This document shows positions 8,400 to 17,053 of a stretch of 64,000 nt of DNA, one piece after another. Position numbers and translations under genes: made by a program. The stretch covers positions 62,001-126,000 of the forward strand of contig JBBIMP010000011.1 in the NCBI GenBank assembly GCA_037444305.1, written 5' to 3'. Each line of letters opens with the position of its first letter. The first letter of the stretch is position 1. The notes under the pieces were generated by a model. That model was not told the origin of the DNA. It was given only the letters and a program-made list of their open reading frames with translations, and did not search any database. The stretch is from JBBIMP01 sp037444305. Its GTDB lineage: Bacteria > Acidobacteriota > UBA6911.

Positions 8400-8957
8400 A
8401 TGATCCGTGAGACGCTGGACACCACCAAAAAGAGAATGGGCAAGTGCATCGAAGACATGCAGAGAAGTCTGGGAGCCATCCGCACGGGCCGCGCATCGCT
8501 GAGCATCCTCGACCACATCCAGGCCAACTATTACGGCACTCAAACGCCCCTGAATCAGATCGCTTCTCTGTCGACGCCGGAACCGAGCATGATCCTGATC
8601 CAGCCCTGGGATCCGTCCACGATCCCGAACATCGAGAAGGCGATCCTCACCTCCGACCTGGGATTGAACCCGACCAATGACGGTAAGGTGATTCGCCTGC
8701 CCATCCCCCCGCTCACCGAAGAGCGGCGCAAACAGTTGGCGAAAAACGTAGGGCACATTGCCGAGCAGCACCGCGTCGCCGTCCGGCAGGTTCGCCAGGA
8801 CGCCAATCACCAGCTCAAGTCGATGCTGAAGGAAAAGGCGGTCTCGGAGGATGAGGAGAAAGATGCGCTCAAGAAGGTCCAGGACCTGACGAACGAGTTC
8901 ATCGAAAAGGTCGACGCCCTAATGAAGCAGAAGGAAGCCGAAATCCTGGAGATCTGA
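8400..8957 (+). CDS. frr: Ribosome recycling factor
   Basis: 185 aa, normal. RRF, with EF-G, splits the post-termination ribosome. Typical segments: MGKCIEDMQRSLGAIRTGRASLSIL, the YYGTQTPLNQIASLSTPEP hinge, NDGKVIRLPIPPLTEERRKQL and DANHQLKSMLKEKAVSEDEEKDALKK-type helices that form the three-helix bundle. AAGGAGAGAG precedes the ATG. Confidence 0.98.
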   Translation: MIRETLDTTKKRMGKCIEDMQRSLGAIRTGRASLSILDHIQANYYGTQTPLNQIASLSTPEPSMILIQPWDPSTIPNIEKAILTSDLGLNPTNDGKVIRLPIPPLTEERRKQLAKNVGHIAEQHRVAVRQVRQDANHQLKSMLKEKAVSEDEEKDALKKVQDLTNEFIEKVDALMKQKEAEILEI

Positions 8958-8973
8958 TTTTCCGGCCGCACGG

Positions 8974-8997
8974 GCGGCGGGCCCCGGCCCCCGCCGC
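8974..8997 (+). terminator. GC hairpin after frr
   Basis: GCGGCGGG (8974-8981) and CCCGCCGC (8990-8997) form a perfect 8-bp stem 17 bp after the frr stop. There is no T run, so it is a candidate terminator only. The remaining gap up to efp (8998-9227) holds the efp promoter and nothing else I recognise. Confidence 0.4.
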
Positions 8998-9162
8998 GGC
9001 GGATGCGGAATCCCCGGATTTAGGATCGTGGCTGTCCCTCAGGAGAAACCGCCGATCCCCTACACGTGCCAGGGTTCGAGTCGAATCCGCCGCCGACCGG
9101 AACGGCTCGGGCCGGAGCCCTGTGTGCCCACCCGTCCCGCCGCCGGCGCCGCGGATCAAGGG

Positions 9163-9191
9163 TTGATATGCCGCAAAACCTCCGCTACCAT
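9163..9191 (+). promoter_or_regulatory. Probable sigma-70-type promoter of efp-speA
   Basis: TTGATA (9163-9168), then exactly 17 bp, then TACCAT (9186-9191). The two hexamers match consensus at 5/6 and 4/6. The site is 36 bp upstream of the efp ATG chosen from its Shine-Dalgarno. Inference from consensus and spacing. Confidence 0.6.
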
Positions 9192-9227
9192 AATGCGTTT
9201 ATCAATACGAATTTGAGGCTTATCTCG

Positions 9228-9791
9228 ATGATCTCTGCAACACAAATCAAGCGCGGCATGACCATCAAGCTCAACGGCGAGCTGTACCGGGTCTTCTCCT
9301 TCCAGCACATCACCCCGGGCAACTGGCGGGGAATGGTGCAGACCAAGCTGAGGTCCGTGAAATCGGGCTCCATCATCGAACATCGGTTCCGCTCCGAAGA
9401 CCGGATCGAGCGGGCCTTCCTCGAAACCCACGAAATGGAGTACCTGTACTCGGACGGGACCGACCATCATTTCATGAACACCGAATCCTTCGAGCAGATT
9501 CACCTGTCCGCCGAAATTCTCGAGGATGCCATCCCCTTCCTGATCCCCAACCTCCGGATCCAGGTGGAATTCTACGAAGGAAAACCGATCGGCATCACGC
9601 TGCCGGGATCGGTGGAGCTCAAGATCGTGGCGACGGAACCGGCGCTGAAGGGGGCCACCGTCAGCAACGTGAACAAACCCGCGACGATGGAAACGGGGCT
9701 GGTTGTGCAGGTGCCCCCTTTCATCAACGAGGGGGAGATGATCCGGGTGGATACCAGCGACGGGAAGTACCTCGAGCGAGTCAAAAACTAA
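9228..9791 (+). CDS. efp: Translation elongation factor P
   Basis: 187 aa, the usual length. EF-P rescues ribosomes stalled at polyproline stretches. Three beta-barrel domains are visible: the KOW-like N-domain (ATQIKRGMTIKLNGELYRVFSFQHITPGNW), the OB domain and the C-terminal domain (GLVVQVPPFINEGEMIRVDT). At the tip loop the residue normally modified appears in HITPGNWRGM. ATG at 9228 is chosen over upstream codons because GAGG lies at 9215-9218 and homologues begin here. Followed by speA after 25 bp. Confidence 0.96.
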   Translation: MISATQIKRGMTIKLNGELYRVFSFQHITPGNWRGMVQTKLRSVKSGSIIEHRFRSEDRIERAFLETHEMEYLYSDGTDHHFMNTESFEQIHLSAEILEDAIPFLIPNLRIQVEFYEGKPIGITLPGSVELKIVATEPALKGATVSNVNKPATMETGLVVQVPPFINEGEMIRVDTSDGKYLERVKN

Positions 9792-9816
9792 CCTTCCTGC
9801 TCTGGGGGACGGTTTG

Positions 9817-11733
9817 ATGAGAGAATCGAGTCAAAGCCTGAGGCTCTCACCCAGCGAGATACCGAACCGCGTCTACGGGGTGGAGAACTGGGGTGCCGGG
9901 TTTTTCAACGTCAACGAGCAGGGAAACCTCACCATCCACCCAACCCGAAATCCGCTGATGGGTCTCGAGATGGTCTCTCTGGTCAACACCCTGTTGCACA
10001 GAAAAATTGGCGCACCGTTCCTGCTGCGCTTCCCTCAGATTCTGGATACGCTGATGAAGGAATTCCACGAATCCTTCCGCAACTCCATTGCCGAATACGG
10101 GTATCCGGCCCGGCACCTGGGCGTCTACCCGATGAAGGTCAACCAGAAACGCAGCGTGGCGGAGCGCCTGCTCACGGCGGGACACAAGTACGAATACGGC
10201 CTCGAAGTCGGGACAAAAGCGGAGCTGGCCGCTGCAATGACGCTCCCCATCCACCCCAACGCCCTCCTGGTATGCAACGGAGTGAAGGACCGGCGTTACC
10301 TGGAACTGGCGATGAAGGCCGCGCACATCGGCAAGAATCCCGTGATCGTCATGGAGGGCGTGGACGACCTGGCCAAGATCGTGGAGGTGAGCCGTGCGAT
10401 CGGCCTGAGCCCGACGGTCGGCGTGCGCGTGCGCGTCTTCTCGCGCGGCGCGGGCAAATGGGAGGAATCGGGCGGGGAAACCTCCAAATTCGGCATCAAC
10501 ACGATCCAGCTCCTGGATTGCCTGGGCCAGGCGCAGCGGAGTCATCTGGAGCGGAAGCTGAAAATGCTGCATTTTCACATCGGTTCGCAGATCACCGACA
10601 TCCGCCGGATAAAAAGCGCCATCAAGGAAGCGGCCCGGGTGTATGCAAAAGTGCACAAGATGGGCTACCCGGTGGTATACCTCAACGTCGGCGGCGGGCT
10701 CGGGGTGGATTACGACGGGAGCCGCACGGCCTCGGATTGCAGCGTCAACTACAGCATGCAGGAGTTTGCCAACGACATCGTCTACACTATCAACGAGATC
10801 TGCCAGTCCGAGAATGTCCCGCCCCCGACCATCGTCACGGAGAGCGGCCGCGCGCTGACTGCCCATCACGCCGTGTTCCTGACCAACGTGATCCGCATCC
10901 TGAATCCCGGGCTGGGAGGCACCGAGATCAGCCCCTCGAAGGTCGATTCCGAAGTGGTGCTCGAGATGGTCGACCTGCACAAGGAGATCAACCAGAAGAA
11001 CTTCCGCGAGTACTACCATGATGCCCTGCAGCACCGGGAGGAACTCCAGTCCCTGTTCAACCTGGGCTACCTGAACCTGCAGAACCGGGCGCATGGAGAG
11101 TGGCTGTTCTGGGAGATCTGCCGCAAGGCGATCAAGTACTCCCGCCTGATGAAGGAAAGGCCCGAGGAGTTCATCGACCTGGAGAACATCCTCGCGAGCA
11201 AGTACATCTGCAACTTCTCGGTTTTCCAGTCCGCTCCCGACACCTGGGCGATGGATCAGCTCTTCCCCATCATTCCCATCACCCGGCTGACAGAGGAGCC
11301 CGCCGAACGAGCCACCCTGTGCGACATCACCTGCGACTCCGACGGCCAGATCGACAAGTTCGTGGATCTGCGCGATGTGAAGCAGGCGCTCGAGCTGCAC
11401 AGCGCCGGTCAGGAGCCTTACTACCTGGCCGTGCCGCTGGTAGGCGCCTATCAGGAGGCGCTCGGAATGAACCACAACCTCCTGGGCACCGTCAATGAGG
11501 CGCATTTCCTGGTCGACGATCAGGGCCGGCCCCACCTGGACAAGGTGGTTCGCGGGGAAACGCTGGGGCATGTCCTGCAGGGTGCCGGGTACGACCTCGA
11601 GACCCTGGTGGAGAGATTTGCGGATTCGCTGCGCGCCGCCGAGGGGCAGAGCCGGATCACGGCGGAAGCCAGCCGTGAGCTCGCCGACTACTACCGCAGC
11701 GCGCTGGACAGCTACACCTATATGGAGGACTGA
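9817..11733 (+). CDS. speA: Biosynthetic arginine decarboxylase (SpeA type)
   Basis: About 638 aa, as in SpeA. It is a PLP enzyme that turns arginine into agmatine, the first step of one putrescine/spermidine route. Features: YPMKVNQKRSVAERLL with the PLP lysine near residue 105, the HFHIGSQITDIRRIK motif, NVGGGLGVDYDGS, TESGRALTAHHAV and CDITCDSDGQIDKFVD in the C-terminal barrel. ATG at 9817 is preferred over TTG at 9814 because GGGGGA (9804-9809) is then 7 nt away. It follows efp and is convergent with the next gene. Confidence 0.96.
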   Translation: MRESSQSLRLSPSEIPNRVYGVENWGAGFFNVNEQGNLTIHPTRNPLMGLEMVSLVNTLLHRKIGAPFLLRFPQILDTLMKEFHESFRNSIAEYGYPARHLGVYPMKVNQKRSVAERLLTAGHKYEYGLEVGTKAELAAAMTLPIHPNALLVCNGVKDRRYLELAMKAAHIGKNPVIVMEGVDDLAKIVEVSRAIGLSPTVGVRVRVFSRGAGKWEESGGETSKFGINTIQLLDCLGQAQRSHLERKLKMLHFHIGSQITDIRRIKSAIKEAARVYAKVHKMGYPVVYLNVGGGLGVDYDGSRTASDCSVNYSMQEFANDIVYTINEICQSENVPPPTIVTESGRALTAHHAVFLTNVIRILNPGLGGTEISPSKVDSEVVLEMVDLHKEINQKNFREYYHDALQHREELQSLFNLGYLNLQNRAHGEWLFWEICRKAIKYSRLMKERPEEFIDLENILASKYICNFSVFQSAPDTWAMDQLFPIIPITRLTEEPAERATLCDITCDSDGQIDKFVDLRDVKQALELHSAGQEPYYLAVPLVGAYQEALGMNHNLLGTVNEAHFLVDDQGRPHLDKVVRGETLGHVLQGAGYDLETLVERFADSLRAAEGQSRITAEASRELADYYRSALDSYTYMED

Positions 11734-11783
11734 GCCTCGAGGTTTCTGTCCGCGGGCGGAGCCCGAGGTCCCGCGGCGCGGAA

Positions 11784-13184
11784 TCAGCCGGTTGCGTCGG
11801 CCTCCATTCCCATCCGTTTCAGCTTTTCCACGAAGGTCGTGCGTTTCAACCCCAGGAGCGAGGCCGCCTTCTTCTTGTTCCGGCCGGCATACTCGAGGCT
11901 TCTGAGGATGAGCTTCCGCTCCAGCTCGGAGATCATGCCGTTGAAATCCACGCCGTCCTCCGTGATTTCAATGTCCTGCACCGATTCCAGGTTCCGGGCC
12001 GAGCTCGCAGCCACGGGAAAATCCTCGATGTCGAGGCGATCCCGGTCGCCGGAAAGAGCCACGCCCATTTCCATTGCGTTCTCCAGCTGCCGGATGTTGC
12101 CGGGCCATTCATAGGCCATCAGGCACTTGACGGCATCGTGGGAGATCCGCTTGAGCGGGACCTCCTGATCGGAACAGAACTTCTTGAGGAAATGCGCGGC
12201 CAGCAGCGGAATGTCCTCCCTGCGTTCCCGCAGCGGAGCCAGGTGGATGGGGATGACGTTCAGCCGGTAGTAGAGGTCTTCCCGGAACTCGCCCTTGCGC
12301 ACCAGGTCTTCCAGGGCGCCGTTGGTCGCCGCGATGATGCGGACATTCACCTTGACGGTGCCCGTGGCCCCCAGCTTCTGGAATTCGCGTTCCTGCAGGA
12401 CCCTCAGCAGCTTTACCTGCAGATCCGGCGGCATGTTGGAGATCTCGTCCAGAAAGAGGGTTCCGTTGTGGGCTTCCTCAAACCTGCCTACCCGGTGCTG
12501 CTGCGCCCCGGTGAATGCCCCCTTGACGTGCCCGAAAAGCTCATCCTCCAGCAGGTTTGCCGGCAGGGCGCCGCAGTTCACGCATACCATCGGTTTGTCC
12601 CTGCGCGGACCGTTGTAATGAATGGCGCGGGCAATCACCTCCTTGCCGGTGCCGGTTTCCCCCGTGATGAGAATGGTGCTGGTCTTGGGCGCCACCAGGC
12701 TCACCATCCGGGATACCTGCTGCATGGCAGGGCTGTTTCCAATCAGGTTGGAGAACTGATAGCGCTGCTGCAGTTCCGACCGCAGCAGCGAGTTCTCGAA
12801 TCTCAGCCGCCGGTCCTTCAGCCCCTTTTCCACCCGCATGGCCATCTCTTCGAGCTGAAAAGGCTTGGGGAGGTAATCATACGCGCCCGTGCGGATCGCA
12901 TCGACGGCCGTCCGTATGTTCCCGAATCCGGTCATGATGATCACGATCGTTTCGGGAAAAATGGAGAGCGCCTCTTCCAGGACCTTTTCCCCGGGGGCCC
13001 CGGGCAAGCGCAGATCCGTGATGACCACATCATAGGCGTGCTGCCGGATCATCTGGATCGCACCGGCGCCATCGGCAGCTTCTTCCACCTTGAACCCCTT
13101 CCCCTCAAGGGTCTGCCGGACAATCTCCCGCATGTAATCTTCGTCGTCGACCACCAGGACTTTGACGTTTTCTAAACCCTCCAT
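11784..13184 (-). CDS. NtrC-family sigma-54-dependent response regulator
   Basis: 466 aa. Receiver domain at 8-118 with phospho-acceptor D57 (VVITDLRLP) and K107 (LPKPF). AAA+ domain at about 142-375 with Walker A GETGTGKE, GAFTGA loop at 222-227 (the sigma-54 contact) and Walker B LFLDEI. A Fis-type helix-turn-helix is at the C-terminus (KKKAASLLGLKRTTFVEKL). It should activate sigma-54 promoters when phosphorylated. No kinase gene is adjacent on the same strand; the histidine kinase at 13811 is divergent. It may control flagella, pili or something else; the target is not shown by sequence. Confidence 0.95.
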   Translation of the reverse strand: MEGLENVKVLVVDDEDYMREIVRQTLEGKGFKVEEAADGAGAIQMIRQHAYDVVITDLRLPGAPGEKVLEEALSIFPETIVIIMTGFGNIRTAVDAIRTGAYDYLPKPFQLEEMAMRVEKGLKDRRLRFENSLLRSELQQRYQFSNLIGNSPAMQQVSRMVSLVAPKTSTILITGETGTGKEVIARAIHYNGPRRDKPMVCVNCGALPANLLEDELFGHVKGAFTGAQQHRVGRFEEAHNGTLFLDEISNMPPDLQVKLLRVLQEREFQKLGATGTVKVNVRIIAATNGALEDLVRKGEFREDLYYRLNVIPIHLAPLRERREDIPLLAAHFLKKFCSDQEVPLKRISHDAVKCLMAYEWPGNIRQLENAMEMGVALSGDRDRLDIEDFPVAASSARNLESVQDIEITEDGVDFNGMISELERKLILRSLEYAGRNKKKAASLLGLKRTTFVEKLKRMGMEADATG

Positions 13185-13267
13185 GCGCGTTCCCCCCTCA
13201 GCGGCACTTCCGTACCGTCAAATCACGGCCAAAAAACTCACACAGACTCCTGGAAATGAGACTTAAA

Positions 13268-13283
13268 TTTGACAGCTGTCAAA
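13268..13283. promoter_or_regulatory. Perfect 16-bp palindrome, candidate operator
   Basis: TTTGACAGCTGTCAAA reads the same on both strands. Its right half, GCTGTCA, recurs at 13313 and 13352, about 38-39 bp apart. It lies 84 bp upstream of the minus-strand regulator start, a natural site for a dimeric DNA-binding protein. The binder is not known. Confidence 0.5.
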
Positions 13284-13723
13284 AAATCAGAGAGAAACGG
13301 CAATTCATTGGCGCTGTCAGTTGAGCCACTATATATCCCAGCCTGTTCTCGGCTGTCAACAAGAGTCTTTAACAAAAATATGGCGTTCTATTTCCCGATG
13401 ATCCGGCTGATCCAAATTGACCCCAAAAAGGCGGTCCCACGGCCCGGCTTCGCCTGGGCTTCTCCAACGGCGCCAATCCGTCTCGTGTGAATGGTGCCGT
13501 GCGGGTGCTCTGCCGTGAAATACCGCAACAGCCAAACAGAGGGAGAGTGCTTATTCACTCGCTGTATGTCAAAGGCAAGCCTCAGGAGTGTCAAAGAGCC
13601 GTCTCGATCCTCTGGGATCCGGTCGCACCCGGCGGGTTTAGGGTCGTGACCTGCTGATGCAATTGCTGTAAATGAAACAGTTAATCGACCACAGATGGCG
13701 GAGCCAGCTGCAGACGGTCACCA

Positions 13724-13741
13724 ATGGCACGGTAATTGCCT
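13724..13741 (+). promoter_or_regulatory. Sigma-54 promoter of the fleSR-type pair
   Basis: TGGCACGGTAATTGCC matches the consensus TGGCAC-N5-TTGC exactly: GG and GC separated by 10 bp. It lies 70 bp upstream of the kinase start codon. It implies the kinase/regulator pair is itself activated by a sigma-54 enhancer-binding protein. Confidence 0.8.
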
Positions 13742-13810
13742 CGGTTGTGCAGGCGGACTGCGCCGGAGGTCGGAACGCAGGACATTCCACAACGCCCGAG
13801 AGGAGCCAGG

Positions 13811-15160
13811 ATGGCAGGTGAAGCTCAAGCGAAACGGTCCATTTCCACCTCCCCGGGTTCCGGCGGCGGAGCGGCGGTTCCTCCGCCGAATCCCGCGGCT
13901 GCCAATCTTCTTCTGGACGCCTTCCAGGTCTTTACCGAGGCGTCGAACTCCCTGGAATCGGCCTTCTACCAGCTGGAGGCGCGCACCCGCAGGATTTCGG
14001 AGGAGCTTGCCGTCACCAACCGGGAGCTGAAAAAGAGCCTCCGGGAGAGGGAAATCATCCGGAACTATCTCCGGAGGATTCTCGAGTGCCTGCCTTGTGG
14101 AGTTCTGGTCTTTGACTCGGGGGGGCACCTCATGATGTGCAATCCCGTAGCTGCCAGACTGCTGGATCAACCCCGAGGCAAGGTCTTCGACGGGAGCCGC
14201 GGCGGGTTCCCATTGAGCCAGAGCATGCGCGATTACCTGGCCGCGTTTGCCTGCCAGAACAGGGAGGGCGCGGAGATGGAGATCCCTCTCGTGGCCCGGT
14301 GTGGAATGAAGATCCTGGCGGCTTCGTGCGCCCAGGTGAGGGGTCGGGGCGGCAGGGTGCTGGGAATGCTCCATATCATCCGGGACGTCACCCAGATCAA
14401 GGCGCTCGAGGAACAGAACAAGCGCGGAGAGCGGCTGTCGGCGATGGGGGAAATGGCTGTGGAGCTGGCCCACGAAATCCGGAATCCGCTGGGCAGCATC
14501 GAACTGTTCGCGTCCCTGCTCGAGCAGGAACTGCCGCGGGAAAGCGATCCCGGGCGCTGGGCGGAGAATATCCGCATCGGCAGCCGGTCATTGAACACCA
14601 TCGTTTCCAACATGCTGCAGTTCTCCAATCCCCATGCGCCCGAATTCACCGCCGTGGACCTGCACGAACTGGTGGCCGAGATCATGCGGTTCACGGATCC
14701 GGTCCTGCGGCAGCGGGAGGTGGCGGTTCAACTCCGGTTGGAGGCTGCCGATCCGATCGTTGCCGGGGACCGCGAACTGCTCCGGCAGGTTCTGCTGAAC
14801 CTGGTTTTCAACGCCCTCCAGGCGATCCCGTCCCGCGGCGCCCTGGTGGTTTCGACCCTCACTGCGAGCCGCCTCCCCGGCGGCGCGTTTTGCGACGGCG
14901 TGGAGCTGCGAGTCCGTGATACGGGACTCGGAATCCCGCCGGAAAACCTGGAGCGCATCTTCGATCCCTTTTTCACGACGAACAAGAACGGCACGGGACT
15001 CGGGCTCTCCGTGGTCCACCAGATCGTGGATCAACATTCGGGCTTCATCGAAGTCGAGAGCGAAGTCAACCGCGGAACGACCTTCAGGATATACCTGCCG
15101 GGGGTGCGCCTGCCTTCGGGGGGCGTCCGGGAGGAGGATGGATGCGAGAAGAGATACTGA
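13811..15160 (+). CDS. Cytoplasmic PAS sensor histidine kinase, FleS/FlrB-like
   Basis: 449 aa from ATG 13811, which has AGGAG at 13801-13805. No transmembrane segment is visible. A coiled coil at about 50-85 precedes a PAS domain (about 88-195, ending HIIRDVTQIKALEEQN). The HisKA H-box is MGEMAVELAHEIRNPLG with H221, and the HATPase has N-, G1- and G2-boxes (LNLVFNALQA, VRDTGLGIPPE, GTGLGLSVVHQI). Homologues of this plan (FleS, FlrB, FlgS) phosphorylate the sigma-54 activator encoded next. The next gene overlaps it by 19 bp. It starts the flagellar gene run. Confidence 0.9.
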   Translation: MAGEAQAKRSISTSPGSGGGAAVPPPNPAAANLLLDAFQVFTEASNSLESAFYQLEARTRRISEELAVTNRELKKSLREREIIRNYLRRILECLPCGVLVFDSGGHLMMCNPVAARLLDQPRGKVFDGSRGGFPLSQSMRDYLAAFACQNREGAEMEIPLVARCGMKILAASCAQVRGRGGRVLGMLHIIRDVTQIKALEEQNKRGERLSAMGEMAVELAHEIRNPLGSIELFASLLEQELPRESDPGRWAENIRIGSRSLNTIVSNMLQFSNPHAPEFTAVDLHELVAEIMRFTDPVLRQREVAVQLRLEAADPIVAGDRELLRQVLLNLVFNALQAIPSRGALVVSTLTASRLPGGAFCDGVELRVRDTGLGIPPENLERIFDPFFTTNKNGTGLGLSVVHQIVDQHSGFIEVESEVNRGTTFRIYLPGVRLPSGGVREEDGCEKRY

Positions 15161-16488
15161 TCGTGGATGATGAGCCCCAGATGCTCATCGCGCTGCAGGA
15201 AACGCTCAAGCGCCAGGCCTTCCGGATTACCGCCGCCGCCAGCGGGACCGAGGCGCTGGTGAGGCTGGGCGAGAACGCCTACGATCTGGTCATCACCGAC
15301 ATGCGGATGCCCAACGTGAGCGGCCTGGACCTGCTCCGGCGCGTGAAATCCACCACTCCCCAAACCCCCGTGGTGCTGCTCACGGCGTACGGCACCATTC
15401 AGAATGCGGTGGAGGCAATGCGGCATGGAGCCTTCGATTACCTGCTGAAGCCCTTTTCTTCCGATTCGCTGGAAGCCGTGGTCCGCCGGGCGCTGGGTTC
15501 CTGCCGGAAGGCGGAGCCGGGACAGCCGCACGAGATCATCACCCATGATCCGGATTTCCTGGCGATCCTCGACCGGGCCGGACAGGTGGCTTCCAGCACC
15601 GCCACTGTCCTGGTCGAGGCCGAGAGCGGAACCGGCAAGGAGCTCCTGGCGCGGCTCATCCACCGCGGGAGCCCCCGCCGGGAAGCGCCCTTCGTGGCCG
15701 TAAACTGTGCCGCCCTGCCCGAAAACCTGCTGGAAAGCGAACTTTTTGGCTTCGAGAAAGGCGCCTTCACGGGTGCCTCGGCCTCCAAACCGGGAAAGTT
15801 CGAGTTGGCGCATCGCGGCACGCTGCTTCTGGACGAAATCGGGGAAATGGCTCCCATCCTGCAAGCCAAGCTCCTGCGGGTCCTGCAGGAAAGAGAAGTG
15901 GATCGGATCGGCGGCCGCGAGCCCGTGAGAATCGACGTGCGCGTCATCGCCACCACCAACCGCGACCTCGCGCAGCTGGTGCAGTCGGGCCGGTTTCGGG
16001 AAGATCTCTACTACCGCCTCAATGTGGTGAGGCTGTGCATCCCCCCGCTCAGAAAGCGCAAAGCTGACATTCCGCTGCTGGTGGATTTTTTCTGCCGGCG
16101 TTATGCCGGGGAATTTGGGCGGCCCGATGTCCGTTTCAGCCGCGAGGCTGTCGAACGCCTGGCGTCGCATGACTGGCCGGGCAACGTGAGGGAACTGGAG
16201 AATGCCGTCCAGCGGGCCGTGGCGATCTGCCCGGGGACGGAAATCGCCCCTGCAGATCTCTCCCTCGCCGAGTCCGCGGGTCCCGGCGAGGCGGCGATCG
16301 CCCCGGGAACCACCGTGAGGGAGATGGAGCGGCAGCTGATCTGCAGCACGCTCGAGAAGACCGGCGGCAACCGAACCCAGGCGGCCCGTCTGCTGGGAAT
16401 CAGCCTTCGCACCCTCCGGAACAAGCTCAACGAGGCGGGCGCACGAAGCCGGGCGGAAAAAGTTGCCCAGGCGAGAGCATTAATTTGA
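15142..16488 (+). CDS. Sigma-54-dependent flagellar response regulator, FleR/FlrC-like
   Basis: 448 aa. Receiver with D53 (LVITDMRMP) and K103 (LLKPF). AAA+ domain with Walker A EAESGTGKE, GAFTGA at 207-212 and Walker B LLLDEIGE. C-terminal Fis helix-turn-helix (RTQAARLLGISLRTLRNKL). In Vibrio and Pseudomonas such a regulator turns on the sigma-54 class of hook and basal-body genes. The Walker A first glycine is alanine (A160), seen but of unknown effect. It overlaps the kinase gene and lies just upstream of the sigma-54 promoter of flgB, which supports a flagellar role. Confidence 0.9.
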   Translation: MREEILIVDDEPQMLIALQETLKRQAFRITAAASGTEALVRLGENAYDLVITDMRMPNVSGLDLLRRVKSTTPQTPVVLLTAYGTIQNAVEAMRHGAFDYLLKPFSSDSLEAVVRRALGSCRKAEPGQPHEIITHDPDFLAILDRAGQVASSTATVLVEAESGTGKELLARLIHRGSPRREAPFVAVNCAALPENLLESELFGFEKGAFTGASASKPGKFELAHRGTLLLDEIGEMAPILQAKLLRVLQEREVDRIGGREPVRIDVRVIATTNRDLAQLVQSGRFREDLYYRLNVVRLCIPPLRKRKADIPLLVDFFCRRYAGEFGRPDVRFSREAVERLASHDWPGNVRELENAVQRAVAICPGTEIAPADLSLAESAGPGEAAIAPGTTVREMERQLICSTLEKTGGNRTQAARLLGISLRTLRNKLNEAGARSRAEKVAQARALI

Positions 16489-16573
16489 CACACGCGTGGC
16501 GGCATTCCGGCCCCGCCGTGGACTGAAAATGTATAAAACCTTGAGATATAAGAGTTTACAAATTGACCCATGA

Positions 16574-16591
16574 TTGGCATTCGGATTGCAT
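16574..16591 (+). promoter_or_regulatory. Sigma-54 promoter of flgB operon
   Basis: TTGGCATTCGGATTGCA: GG at 16576-16577 and GC at 16588-16589 with 10 bp between, full -24/-12 match. It is 43 bp before the flgB ATG and downstream of the regulator gene that probably acts on it. Confidence 0.85.
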
Positions 16592-16633
16592 GAATTCAAT
16601 GGGCCGTGTCCCGCAGAGTCAGGAGCACCTCGA

Positions 16634-17053
16634 ATGAAGGTTGGATTTCTGGAGAATGCAACGCTGGAAGCGATGGAGAGCTACCTCTCCCGGTTGTCGA
16701 AGCGCCAGCAGGTCATTTCCTCGAATCTTGCCAACATCGACACCCCCGGGTACAAGGCCAAGGACGTAAGCTTTCACGCCGCGATGGAGGAGCTGATCGC
16801 GGCGGCTCCCCGGAACGCTCCGCTGCGCCCGGCCGAGACCGGGAGGATTCTGCCGTCCACTTTCGTTCACCTGGAGCCGGAGGTTTACGAAACGAGCGGG
16901 CTGCCGCTCCGCAACGACAACAACAACGTCAACCTGGAGAGCGAAATGCTGAAGCTGGGTCAGACCTCCTTCGGGTACTCGATGACCATCCAGCTGCTTC
17001 GTTCCAAGTTCCGGATTATCGCCTCCAGCATCAATGAAGGGAGGGCCGGCTGA
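16634..17053 (+). CDS. flgB: Flagellar proximal rod protein FlgB
   Basis: 139 aa. The N-terminal rod motif ISSNLANIDTPGYKAKDVSFHAAM and a C-terminal amphipathic helix characterise FlgB. It is a rod component of the periplasmic drive shaft and is exported by the flagellar type III system. ATG at 16634 is 9 nt after AGGAGC. It leads the flgB-flgC-fliE-fliF-fliG-fliH-fliI-fliJ-fliK run; the flgC ATG overlaps its stop by one base (TGATG). Confidence 0.95.
   Translation: MKVGFLENATLEAMESYLSRLSKRQQVISSNLANIDTPGYKAKDVSFHAAMEELIAAAPRNAPLRPAETGRILPSTFVHLEPEVYETSGLPLRNDNNNVNLESEMLKLGQTSFGYSMTIQLLRSKFRIIASSINEGRAG

Larger units (their letters stand above)
13185..13810. other. Divergent regulatory gap between two regulator genes
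   Basis: About 625 bp without a gene. It holds a perfect 16-bp palindrome (13268-13283), three copies of GCTGTCA, a stretch of AT-rich DNA (13320-13400) and the sigma-54 promoter of the downstream kinase (13724-13741). The rest (13400-13700) shows nothing I recognise. Confidence 0.6.

Noticed and set aside
7113..8810. 565-codon minus-strand frame across tsf, pyrH and frr
   Set aside because: It crosses three well-supported plus-strand genes and has no domain features; it results from high GC content.
9070..9090. Possible tRNA T-arm (GGTTCGAGTC)
   Set aside because: The flanking 5-bp stem does not pair and no acceptor, D or anticodon arm can be drawn around it.
16485..16540. TTGACA near 16485 with TATAAA at 16532 as a sigma-70 promoter for flgB
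   Set aside because: The spacing is far from 17 bp and a full sigma-54 site lies closer to flgB.
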